A stretch of 64,000 nucleotides of DNA, taken from contig NZ_CP077087.1 in assembly GCF_014268495.2 (NCBI RefSeq), positions 727,001 through 791,000 on the forward strand. The letters run 5' to 3'. Source of the stretch: Pseudomonas monsensis (GTDB lineage: Bacteria > Pseudomonadota > Gammaproteobacteria > Pseudomonadales > Pseudomonadaceae). Positions 19,640 through 26,910 of the stretch are shown here, one piece after another. Below the pieces are notes generated by a model that was given only the letters and a program-made list of their open reading frames with translations, made no database searches and had not been told where the DNA came from. The position numbers and the translations under genes are program-made. Numbering within the stretch: position 1 is the first letter of the stretch; each line of letters begins with the position of its first letter.

Positions 19640-21124
19640 ATGAGCGTAAGCAATCCAACCCTGATCACGTTCGTGATCTACATCGCAGCAATGGTGCTGA
19701 TCGGCCTGATGGCCTATCGCTCCACCAACAACCTTTCTGACTACATTCTTGGCGGTCGTAGCCTCGGCAGCGTCGTGACGGCTCTGTCTGCCGGTGCTTC
19801 CGACATGAGCGGCTGGTTGTTGATGGGCCTGCCGGGCGCCATTTACATGTCCGGTCTTTCCGAAAGCTGGATCGCCATCGGTCTGGTCATCGGTGCCTAC
19901 CTGAACTGGCTGTTCGTTGCCGGCCGTCTGCGCGTGCAGACCGAGCACAACGGCGATGCCCTGACTCTTCCAGACTACTTCGCCAGCCGTTTTGAAGACA
20001 AAAGCGGCCTGCTGCGGATCATCTCGGCGATCGTGATTCTGGTGTTCTTCACCATCTACTGCGCTTCCGGCATCGTGGCTGGCGCCCGTCTGTTCGAAAG
20101 CACCTTCGGCATGTCCTACGAGACGGCACTGTGGGCCGGTGCTGCGGCGACGATTGCTTACACCTTTATCGGCGGTTTCCTCGCGGTGAGCTGGACCGAC
20201 ACGGTACAAGCCACCCTGATGATTTTCGCGCTGATCCTTACGCCGATCATCGTCCTGCTGGCCACCGGCGGCGTCGACACCACGTTCCTGGCCATTGAAG
20301 CTCAGGATCCAAGCAACTTCGACATGCTCAAAGGCACCACTTTCATCGGCATCATCTCGCTGATGGGCTGGGGGCTGGGCTACTTCGGTCAGCCGCACAT
20401 CCTCGCGCGTTTCATGGCGGCGGATTCGGTGAAATCGATCGCCAAGGCGCGTCGCATCTCCATGACCTGGATGATCCTGTGCCTGGGCGGCACCGTGGCG
20501 GTGGGCTTCTTTGGTATCGCGTACTTCTCGGCACACCCGGAAGTGGCCGGTCCAGTGACCGAGAACCATGAGCGCGTGTTCATCGAGCTGGCGAAAATTC
20601 TCTTCAATCCATGGGTGGCCGGTGTCCTGCTGTCGGCAATTCTCGCCGCGGTGATGAGCACGCTGAGCTGCCAGTTGCTGGTGTGCTCCAGCGCCCTGAC
20701 CGAAGACTTCTACAAAACCTTCCTGCGTAAATCCGCCTCCCAGGTTGAACTGGTCTGGGTCGGCCGCGCCATGGTGCTGTTGGTTGCACTGATCGCGATC
20801 GCCCTGGCCGCCAACCCGGAAAACCGCGTGCTGGGCCTGGTGTCCTACGCCTGGGCCGGTTTCGGTGCTGCGTTCGGTCCGGTTGTACTGATCTCGGTGG
20901 TCTGGAAAGGCATGACCCGCGACGGCGCATTGGCCGGTATCCTGGTCGGCGCGATCACCGTGGTGGTCTGGAAGCATTTCGAACTGCTGGGTCTGTACGA
21001 AATCATCCCGGGCTTCATCTTCGCCAGCCTGGCTATCTACATCGTCAGCAAGCTCGGTTCGCCGACCACTGGCATGGTGCAGCGCTTTGAAGCGGCGGAA
21101 AAAGATTTCCACCTGAACAAGTGA
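19640..21124 (+). CDS. putP: Sodium/proline symporter PutP
   Basis: 494 residues with 13 predicted transmembrane helices of the SSS (LeuT-fold) family. The sodium/proline signature phrases are present: LGGRSLGSVVTALSAGASDMSGWLL (helix 2 and loop), YCASGIVAGARLFE and GWGLGYFGQPHILARFMA. It imports proline with Na+ for breakdown by PutA. The start is the ATG at 19640; the in-frame ATG further upstream (19586) would add residues not seen in PutP. Expression should follow PutA repression through the shared control region. Confidence 0.97.
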   Translation: MSVSNPTLITFVIYIAAMVLIGLMAYRSTNNLSDYILGGRSLGSVVTALSAGASDMSGWLLMGLPGAIYMSGLSESWIAIGLVIGAYLNWLFVAGRLRVQTEHNGDALTLPDYFASRFEDKSGLLRIISAIVILVFFTIYCASGIVAGARLFESTFGMSYETALWAGAAATIAYTFIGGFLAVSWTDTVQATLMIFALILTPIIVLLATGGVDTTFLAIEAQDPSNFDMLKGTTFIGIISLMGWGLGYFGQPHILARFMAADSVKSIAKARRISMTWMILCLGGTVAVGFFGIAYFSAHPEVAGPVTENHERVFIELAKILFNPWVAGVLLSAILAAVMSTLSCQLLVCSSALTEDFYKTFLRKSASQVELVWVGRAMVLLVALIAIALAANPENRVLGLVSYAWAGFGAAFGPVVLISVVWKGMTRDGALAGILVGAITVVVWKHFELLGLYEIIPGFIFASLAIYIVSKLGSPTTGMVQRFEAAEKDFHLNK

Positions 21125-21147
21125 TGCGCTGAGCTTCGGCTCACCGG

Positions 21148-21186
21148 AAAACGGCCCGTTTCCTACAGGAGACGGGCCGTTTTTTA
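21148..21186 (+). terminator. Rho-independent terminator of putP
   Basis: A long GC-rich hairpin, AAAACGGCCCGT paired with ACGGGCCGTTTT, ends in a run of six or more T. It begins 24 bp after the putP stop. Confidence 0.9.
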
Positions 21187-21218
21187 TTGCCTGTGATTTT
21201 TTGCCAACGCTGAAGAAA

Positions 21219-21312
21219 CCTGTGGGAGCTGGCTTGCCAGCGATGAGGGCGGCACATTCAGAACATTCGGTAACTGACACATCGCTATCGCTGGCAAGCC
21301 AGCTCCCACAGG
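21219..21312. repeat. REPIN of the GTGGGAGCTGGC class
   Basis: Perfect 26-bp inverted arms (21219-21244 and 21287-21312) begin CCTGTGGGAGCTGGCTTGCC. The core differs from the GTGGGAGCGAGC class at 15087, so this is a second REP subfamily. The rest of the putP-vgrG gap (21313-21476) is AT-richer and holds no gene that I can see; it should contain the vgrG promoter. Confidence 0.92.
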
Positions 21313-21476
21313 GTTTTATGGTGGGTTTCGGGGGTTTGTCTGTAGTTAAAGGCGCCGCTTTTTGCAGGGCTTTTCATCAATGAAAGTAGGGCAAATCTGA
21401 TTTTCCCGTCACCCATTCATCACCCCTTGCCCCTCATGCAGAATCGCCCGCCCTTCATTCTGCAGAGAGACATCGG

Positions 21477-23492
21477 ATGTTCGCGCCTGCCAATCAACCG
21501 CGTTTCACGTTGACCCTCGAAGGCGCCCAACATGACCTCAAAGTCCTTGAGTTCACGGGCAAGGAAGCCATCAGCCAACCCTATCGCTTCGAACTGGAAC
21601 TGGTCAGCGAGCGGCCGGATCTGGACCTCGAAAGCCTGCTGCACTGTCAGGCATTTCTGAGTTTTGATGCTCAGGGCGCCGGTGTCCACGGTCAGATTTA
21701 TCAGGTCGGGCAGGGCGACTCCGGGAAACGTCTGACGCGCTATCACTTGAGCCTTGTGCCGCGTCTGACGTACCTCGGGCATCGCATCAATCAGCGGATT
21801 TTCCAGCACCAGAGCGTGCCGCAGATCGTGACGCAAATCCTCAAGGATCACGCGATCCTGCGCGATGCTTTCGAGTTTCGACTCGGCAGCGATTACCCGG
21901 TGCGTGAATATTGCGTGCAGTACGCCGAAAGCGATCTGGCGTTCATTCAGCGGCTGTGTGCCGAGGTCGGCATTCATTACCACTTTCAGCACAGCCTCGA
22001 CGGACATCTGTTGGTGTTCGGCGACGATCAAACCGTATTCCCGCGATTGGCCGAGTCAACGCTTTATCTGCCCGGTAGCGGCATGTCTGCCGGGGCGCCG
22101 GCGATCAAGCGCTTCAATGTGCGTGTGGAAACCCGTACCAGCGTGGTCACCCGGCGTGACTACAACTTCGAAAAGCCGCGCCTGCAGTTGGAGAGTCGCA
22201 TCGACGGCGAGCAACGCCCGGTGCTCGAGGACTACCACTTTCCCGGGCAATTCGATAATCGTGAAACCGGCAAACACCTGGCCCAGCGGGCGCTTGAAAG
22301 GCATGTCGCCGACTACCGTCAGGCCGACGGCATCAGCGATGAATCCGCACTGGTTTGCGGACATTTCCTGCACCTCAGCGAGCACCCACGTCAGAGCTGG
22401 AATGACCTTTGGCTGCTGACCGCGATCGAGCACCGTGGGCGACAGCCGCAAGTGCTGGAGGAATCGGTAACCAGCGATGGCGAATCCTTCCAGGGCTACC
22501 GTAATACCTTTCTCGCTACGCCGTGGGATGTGTTCTTCCGCCCGGCGCTTGGCCCGGAAAAGCCCCGGATGCTCGGTTATCAACCCGCCGTTGTCACGGG
22601 GCCGAAAGACACGGAAATCCACTGCGACGAGTACGGTCGGGTCAAGGTGCAACTGGCCTGGGATCGCGACGGTGAATTGAACGAGCATTCCAGTTGCTGG
22701 CTGCGCGTCGCCACCGGTTGGGCCCATGATCGTTACGGCAGCGTGCTGATTCCGCGCGTGGGCATGGAAGTGCTGGTCGGCTTCATTGATGCCGATGCCG
22801 ACAAGCCCTTGGTTGTGGGCTGCCTGCCAAACGCCGCGACGCCGGTGCCGCTGGATCTGCCGGCGGACAAGACCCGCAGTGTTTTCCGCAGCCAGAGCAC
22901 CCCCGGTGGCGGTGGCTACAACGAACTGCGTATTGAAGATAAAAAAGGCGCCGAGGAAATCTACCTGCGCGCCCAGCGCAATTGGACGCAGCATGTGTTG
23001 AATGATCAACAGGTGCAGGTCGATAACCAGCGCAGCATTGTCGTCACCGGCACCGCCCGCCATGAGTTGAAGGCTGATGAGCAGCGCATCACTCACGGCC
23101 AGCGCCAGACCGAAGTGAAGCAGGACGATCATTTGAGCGTCACCGGCAGCCGCCATATCAAGGTGGCCAATCAGGCGACCAGTGCCAGCCAGCAGTTCCA
23201 CGTCAGCGCCGGTCAGCAAGTGGTGATCGACGGTGGTGCGAGTGCGACGATTCAGGCCGGCGGGCAATGGATCAATATCGGCCCCGGCGGTATTTTCAGC
23301 AGCGTGCCGATTGTCGTGGGCGGCGCACCGATGGCGGCGATGAGTGCCGCACCTGTGGCGCCGGGTTTGCCGGAGAAACTGGCCGCCGCGCCGGCAGCCA
23401 TGCTCACTGCCGCGCAAATCATGAGTTTTAAAGGTGATGCGCCATTCTGCGAAGAGTGTGAGCGTTGCAAGGACGGTCTCTGTGCAGCCTGA
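21477..23492 (+). CDS. vgrG: Type VI secretion spike protein VgrG with cysteine-rich tail
   Basis: 671 residues. Residues 1-460 are the gp27/gp5-like core (FTLTLEGAQHDLKVLEFTGK, then YGRVKVQLAWDRDGELNEHS for the OB fold). The region to about 600 is the beta-helix needle. The tail is Ala/Pro-rich and ends with four cysteines at 658, 661, 664 and 669 (CEECERCKDGLC), possibly a metal site. VgrG trimers tip the T6SS tube and carry effectors. The gene is orphan: no tss structural genes are nearby. It overlaps the DUF4123 adaptor gene by 11 bp. The ATG at 21477 fits the family N-terminus. Confidence 0.95.
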   Translation: MFAPANQPRFTLTLEGAQHDLKVLEFTGKEAISQPYRFELELVSERPDLDLESLLHCQAFLSFDAQGAGVHGQIYQVGQGDSGKRLTRYHLSLVPRLTYLGHRINQRIFQHQSVPQIVTQILKDHAILRDAFEFRLGSDYPVREYCVQYAESDLAFIQRLCAEVGIHYHFQHSLDGHLLVFGDDQTVFPRLAESTLYLPGSGMSAGAPAIKRFNVRVETRTSVVTRRDYNFEKPRLQLESRIDGEQRPVLEDYHFPGQFDNRETGKHLAQRALERHVADYRQADGISDESALVCGHFLHLSEHPRQSWNDLWLLTAIEHRGRQPQVLEESVTSDGESFQGYRNTFLATPWDVFFRPALGPEKPRMLGYQPAVVTGPKDTEIHCDEYGRVKVQLAWDRDGELNEHSSCWLRVATGWAHDRYGSVLIPRVGMEVLVGFIDADADKPLVVGCLPNAATPVPLDLPADKTRSVFRSQSTPGGGGYNELRIEDKKGAEEIYLRAQRNWTQHVLNDQQVQVDNQRSIVVTGTARHELKADEQRITHGQRQTEVKQDDHLSVTGSRHIKVANQATSASQQFHVSAGQQVVIDGGASATIQAGGQWINIGPGGIFSSVPIVVGGAPMAAMSAAPVAPGLPEKLAAAPAAMLTAAQIMSFKGDAPFCEECERCKDGLCAA

Positions 23493-24195
23493 TTTCCTCT
23501 TGCCTGCCGATTGGCTGGCGCGTGAACCGTTGAGCGCATCCGAGCAATTGTTCGCGGTGTTCAGCAGTGCCAGCGAGGCGAAGCCGCTCAAGGCTTGGCC
23601 AGAAGCGGCGAGTCCGATCTGGGCCGAGACGATCTATGCCGAGTGGGATGCGGTGATGCCTTACGTGGGAATTGTCGCCGCCGACAGTGAGTTTCTGCAT
23701 TGGGTCGCCACTACCGAGTCGCGGGATTGGGGATGGTTGGCGGTTTCTTCGGCGAGTCTTGAGGAGGTGGTGGCGCACTTTCGCAGCCTGACCCAAGTGC
23801 TGATGCCGAGTGGCAAAACGGTGTTTTTTCGTTTCTGGGACGGGCGGTTTCTGTTGCCGATTCTGCAGGCCAATGAAGTTGATGCGGCGCAGCTGTTCCC
23901 GTTGATCGGGCGGTGTTTGATCAATGGGCAGGCGCTGGAAATCGGCGGCAGGGCGCAGGTGGCGGGGCGGACATTGCCGTGGTGGCAGGTGCCGGAGTCG
24001 GTGCTGGCGCAGCAGGGCAATGACGTTCGAACGGCCAATGCGTTGCAGTGGTTGAGTGAAGAACATCCGACACTTTTCGAGGCCTTTCCAGAGGCGGTTT
24101 TACGTTGCAAGATCAGGCGGTTTTTTCAGGTTTCAATGTCGGAAGAATCGTCGCAATCGGCGTTGCTGGCGTTTTTGCTGGCAGAGTCGGAGTGA
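23482..24195 (+). CDS. DUF4123 protein, T6SS effector adaptor
   Basis: 237 residues. The N-terminal half matches the DUF4123 pattern of Tap/Tec-type chaperones, which load an effector onto the cognate VgrG: WAETIYAEWDAVMPYVGIVA, then DWGWLAVSS, FRSLTQVLMPSGKTVFFRFW and LFPLIGRCL. The start is probably GTG at 23482, with AAGGA nine bases earlier inside vgrG, giving VQPDFLLPADWL. An ATG at 23434 would force a longer overlap. Translation is coupled to vgrG. The expected effector and immunity genes do not follow; the next coding region is a small unrelated gene more than 330 bp downstream. Confidence 0.88.
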   Translation: MQPDFLLPADWLAREPLSASEQLFAVFSSASEAKPLKAWPEAASPIWAETIYAEWDAVMPYVGIVAADSEFLHWVATTESRDWGWLAVSSASLEEVVAHFRSLTQVLMPSGKTVFFRFWDGRFLLPILQANEVDAAQLFPLIGRCLINGQALEIGGRAQVAGRTLPWWQVPESVLAQQGNDVRTANALQWLSEEHPTLFEAFPEAVLRCKIRRFFQVSMSEESSQSALLAFLLAESE

Positions 24196-24287
24196 GTTTT
24201 CGGGGCGAAGGTCTCGGACGATTCCTTCGAGTTGCGGCGGTTTTCATGAACTGGTGGGCGGTGGGTTGCAGGGATAGTCTTTTCGTT

Positions 24288-24501
24288 GTCACTGCGAGAG
24301 TGGTGACGGGTGTAGGAACCCTGAGAAATTCACCGCGCATCAGCGCTGTCGTTTGATTGCGGCACTTAATTCGTGCCCCAGATATCTTTGCGGCGGCTGT
24401 GCGCGGGAACGCTTCGGCGTAGCTGAGTTTGGTGGGTTCCTCAGTTTCCTACTCCCGCGTATGGCTGCCACCCAAACCTGTAGGAAGGTCATTTGGCAGC
24501 C
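24288..24501 (+). promoter_or_regulatory. Candidate structured leader RNA before the DUF6124-like gene
   Basis: The 334 bp after the DUF4123 gene hold no credible gene but many perfect hairpins in order. They are GTCAC/GTGAC (24288-24307), GCGC-ATCA-GCGC (24335-24346), and GGCAC/GTGCC (24361-24377). Then comes a closed domain CGCGGGA/TCCCGCG (24402-24408 with 24453-24459) enclosing ACGC-TTCG-GCGT (24409-24420) and CTGAG/CTCAG (24423-24444). The last is GGCTGCCA/TGGCAGCC (24463-24470 with 24494-24501). The segment CTCAG-T-TTCCTAC (24440-24452) can instead pair with GTAGGAACCCTGAG (24312-24325). This suggests a folded RNA, perhaps a switch, ahead of the gene at 24530. The assignment rests on pairing only. 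Confidence 0.45.
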
Positions 24502-24529
24502 TCTCTAAACCTATTGAGGTACAACTGAT

Positions 24530-24847
24530 ATGACTATGCTTAAGCCCGATCCACCCTACGAAAAAATCATCCCCCATCCCGACAACCGCTTTATGGCCCT
24601 CACCGGCAATTGCAGCGACATGCCCACCCTGTTCATCGACACCCATGTGCCTCTCGACATCCTTATGGACGCCGCCAACCATCGTCTGCGCGCCGTGATC
24701 CAGGTGCTGGAAAACATGTGCATGCGCGGCTCGGTCGAATGCGACTCCGTCATCCTCAGCGACTTCGCCCAGCTCTGCGTAATCCCCTTGCGCGACGGCT
24801 GCGATGTGCTCGATGTCATCGGCAAGCGCCTGCGCGCCGCGCCATAA
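24530..24847 (+). CDS. Small DUF6124/DUF3077-like protein
   Basis: 105 residues, soluble. The start is ATG at 24530 (MTMLKPDPP) with GAGG 10 bases before it; ATG at 24536 is also possible. The layout resembles the Pseudomonas-specific DUF6124 (formerly DUF3077) proteins: a short proline-rich N-terminus with a MLKPDPP-type opening, then one helical domain (VPLDILMDAANHRLRAVIQV). These proteins occur in many copies per genome and have no known function. Two cysteine-containing phrases (LENMCMRGSVECDSV) stand out. The gene follows a hairpin-rich leader and is followed at once by a repeat element. The family call is tentative; the reading frame is well supported. Confidence 0.7.
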   Translation: MTMLKPDPPYEKIIPHPDNRFMALTGNCSDMPTLFIDTHVPLDILMDAANHRLRAVIQVLENMCMRGSVECDSVILSDFAQLCVIPLRDGCDVLDVIGKRLRAAP

Positions 24848-24853
24848 AAGCAA

Positions 24854-25124
24854 AGCCCCTCACCCTAACCCTCTCCCAGAGGGAGAGGGGACTGACCGAG
24901 TCGTCTGGGTGATGTACGCCAACCTGCGACTTCTGCGGTGAACTTCGCTTGGCCAAGCTTCGGGGGGACTGACCGAGTTGTCTGGGTGATGTACGCCGAC
25001 TAGCGACTTCCGCGCTGATCTTCGCTTGGCCAAACCTGAGATCACGCTGATCTTTCAGGTCGATGTAACTCGCAAGATCACCACGGTCAGTCCCCTCTCC
25101 CTCCGGGAGAGGGTTAGGGTGAGG
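24854..25124. repeat. Repeat element with CCCTCACCC ends (third copy)
   Basis: It begins CCCCTCACCCTAACCCTCTC six bp after the stop of the small gene and ends with GAGAGGGTTAGGGTGAGGG. Inside, GGACTGACCGAGTCGTCTGG recurs with one change about 71 bp later, and an inverted GGTCAGTCCCCTC closes it. It has the same plan as the elements at 7466 and 12850 but a different interior. It fills most of the gap before rlmJ. Confidence 0.85.
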
Positions 25125-25207
25125 GAAAGGCTTTTGTCCACTCGGCTGCGAACCCCTGACTTGCCGCCCGGTAAAAGGTAAACTTTGCGCCCTTCGCAGG
25201 AGCAGCC

Positions 25208-26044
25208 ATGAATTATCGTCACGCCTTCCATGCCGGCAATCACGCCGATGTGTTCAAACACCTGACCTTGACCCGCCTCATTGCCCTGATGTCGCGCAAG
25301 GAGCAGCCGTTTGCCTATCTCGACACGCACGCCGGCATCGGTCTGTATGACTTGCAGGGCGATCAGGCCAATCGCACCGGCGAATATCTGGAAGGCATTG
25401 CGCGGTTGTGGGATCAGCCGGACCTGCCGGCGCTGACCGCCGACTACATGAAGGTGCTGCACGAGATGAACCCGGATGGCCAGTTGCGCTACTACCCGGG
25501 TTCGCCGGAGCTGGCGCGGCGCCTGACCCGCCCGCAGGATCGGGTGATGCTCAACGAGAAGCACCCGGAAGACGGCGTGCTGCTCAAGGACAACATGGCC
25601 GGTGATCGCCGGGTCAAGGTTCACCTCGGCGAGGGCTGGCATGTGGCGCGGGCGATGTTGCCGGTGCAGGAAAAGCGCGCGGTGATGTTGATTGATCCGC
25701 CGTTCGAGCAGCTCGATGAAATGCAGCGCTGCGCGGCGTCGTTGAAAGAGGCGATTGGTCGCATGCGCCAGACGGTGGCGGCGATCTGGTATCCGGTGAA
25801 AGATCAGCGTGCGTTGCGTCGGTTCTATCAGGATCTGGCCGGTACCGGTGCGCCGAAGTTGCTGCGCGTGGAACTGCTGGTGCATCCGCTGGATACGCCG
25901 AACAGCCTGAACGGTTCGGGCATGGCGATTGCCAATCCGCCGTGGGGGCTGGAGGAAGAATTGCGTGAGTTGCTGCCGTGGCTGTCGAAGAAGCTGGGGC
26001 AGACCCAGGGTGGGTGGCAGATGGATTGGCTAATAGCGGAGTAA
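25208..26044 (+). CDS. rlmJ: 23S rRNA (adenine(2030)-N6)-methyltransferase RlmJ
   Basis: 278 residues, the usual RlmJ length. The N-terminus MNYRHAFHAGNHADVFKH is diagnostic. A Rossmann methyltransferase fold follows, with the S-adenosylmethionine loop DTHAGIGLYDL and catalytic motif IV DPPFE (LIDPPFEQLDEM). It methylates A2030 of 23S rRNA during ribosome assembly. It is transcribed alone; an AGGAGCAGCC ribosome binding site precedes the ATG. It runs convergent to msrA, with a shared hairpin between. Confidence 0.96.
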   Translation: MNYRHAFHAGNHADVFKHLTLTRLIALMSRKEQPFAYLDTHAGIGLYDLQGDQANRTGEYLEGIARLWDQPDLPALTADYMKVLHEMNPDGQLRYYPGSPELARRLTRPQDRVMLNEKHPEDGVLLKDNMAGDRRVKVHLGEGWHVARAMLPVQEKRAVMLIDPPFEQLDEMQRCAASLKEAIGRMRQTVAAIWYPVKDQRALRRFYQDLAGTGAPKLLRVELLVHPLDTPNSLNGSGMAIANPPWGLEEELRELLPWLSKKLGQTQGGWQMDWLIAE

Positions 26045-26051
26045 AGCTTCC

Positions 26052-26107
26052 AGCTACAAGCTACAAGCTGAAGCGAGCGACGCGCTTGCAGCTTGACGCT
26101 TGTAGCT
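26052..26107. terminator. Long hairpin between convergent rlmJ and msrA
   Basis: Nested arms AGCTACAAGC/GCTTGTAGCT, CAAGCTG/CAGCTTG and AAGCG/CGCTT form one long stem. It starts 7 bp after the rlmJ stop and ends 7 bp before the msrA stop, so it can close both transcripts. No strong T-run is present. The sequence type recurs in Pseudomonas intergenic DNA, so it may also be a repeat. Confidence 0.55.
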
Positions 26108-26114
26108 CGCAGCT

Positions 26115-26765
26115 TTAGTTCGGCATGCACACGCCGGTGCCGCCAATGCCGCAGTAACCCTCAGGGTTTTTCGCCAGATACTGCTGGTGATACGCCTCGG
26201 CGAAGTACACGGTTGGCGCCTGTTCGATCTCAGTGCTGATCTCGCCCAGACCGGCCTTCGACAGTTCGGCCTGATACACCGCTTTGCTCTTCAGCGCCGC
26301 ATCCAGATGCTCAGGCGAGGTCGCGTAGATCACCGAGCGGTACTGGGTGCCGATGTCGTTGCCCTGACGCATGCCCTGCGTCGGGTTATGCAGCTCCCAG
26401 AACATTGCCAGCAGCTCTTCGTAGCTGACTTTGGCCTTGTCATACACCACCAGCACCACTTCGGCGTGGCCAGTCAGGCCCGAGCAGACTTCTTCGTAGG
26501 TCGGGTTCGGCGTGAAACCGCCGGCATAACCCACGACCGTGCTGACTACGCCTTCACGCTGCCAGAAGCGGCGCTCGGCGCCCCAGAAGCAACCCAGGCC
26601 GAAAATCGCGAAGTCGACGTCCTGGAAAAACGGGCCAAGCAGCGGGGTTTCTTCGAAGACGAAGTGTTTTTCAGGCAGGGTCATCGCGGTTTCGCGGCCG
26701 GGCAACGCTTGTTCTTTGGTCGGTAGCACGTTCTTGTTCACCAGAATTTCCGAGCGCAGAACCAT
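26115..26765 (-). CDS. msrA: Peptide methionine (S)-S-oxide reductase MsrA
   Basis: 216 residues. The catalytic motif GCFWGAERRFW is at about residues 58-68, and the C-terminal recycling cysteines are in GYCGIGGTGVC. It reduces methionine-S-sulfoxide in proteins, using thioredoxin. The N-terminal 40-residue extension before the catalytic domain is common in Pseudomonas MsrA. Encoded alone; 145 bp separate it from the upstream dipA stop and hold its promoter. Confidence 0.96.
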   Translation of the reverse strand: MVLRSEILVNKNVLPTKEQALPGRETAMTLPEKHFVFEETPLLGPFFQDVDFAIFGLGCFWGAERRFWQREGVVSTVVGYAGGFTPNPTYEEVCSGLTGHAEVVLVVYDKAKVSYEELLAMFWELHNPTQGMRQGNDIGTQYRSVIYATSPEHLDAALKSKAVYQAELSKAGLGEISTEIEQAPTVYFAEAYHQQYLAKNPEGYCGIGGTGVCMPN

Positions 26766-26910
26766 GATCGTTCCTCTCAGTCAGGTTGGATGTAAAAAGT
26801 CAGACCGCCAGTGTGCCCAATGATGCCCGGTTAATCACTACCCAAAATGTGCGGGTACTCGCCCCACTGTAGGCCTTCGCCTGCTCGCGCTTACAGGGAG
26901 ATGTAGAGGA

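Noticed and set aside
24105..24356. Possible 83-codon gene overlapping the end of the DUF4123 gene
   Set aside because: It lies mostly inside the adaptor gene in another frame, then runs into the hairpin region, and its predicted sequence has no plausible fold or ribosome binding site.
21477..24847. Prophage remnant around vgrG
   Set aside because: VgrG resembles a phage spike, but no integrase, capsid, tail tube or lysis gene is near, and the DUF4123 partner points to type VI secretion.
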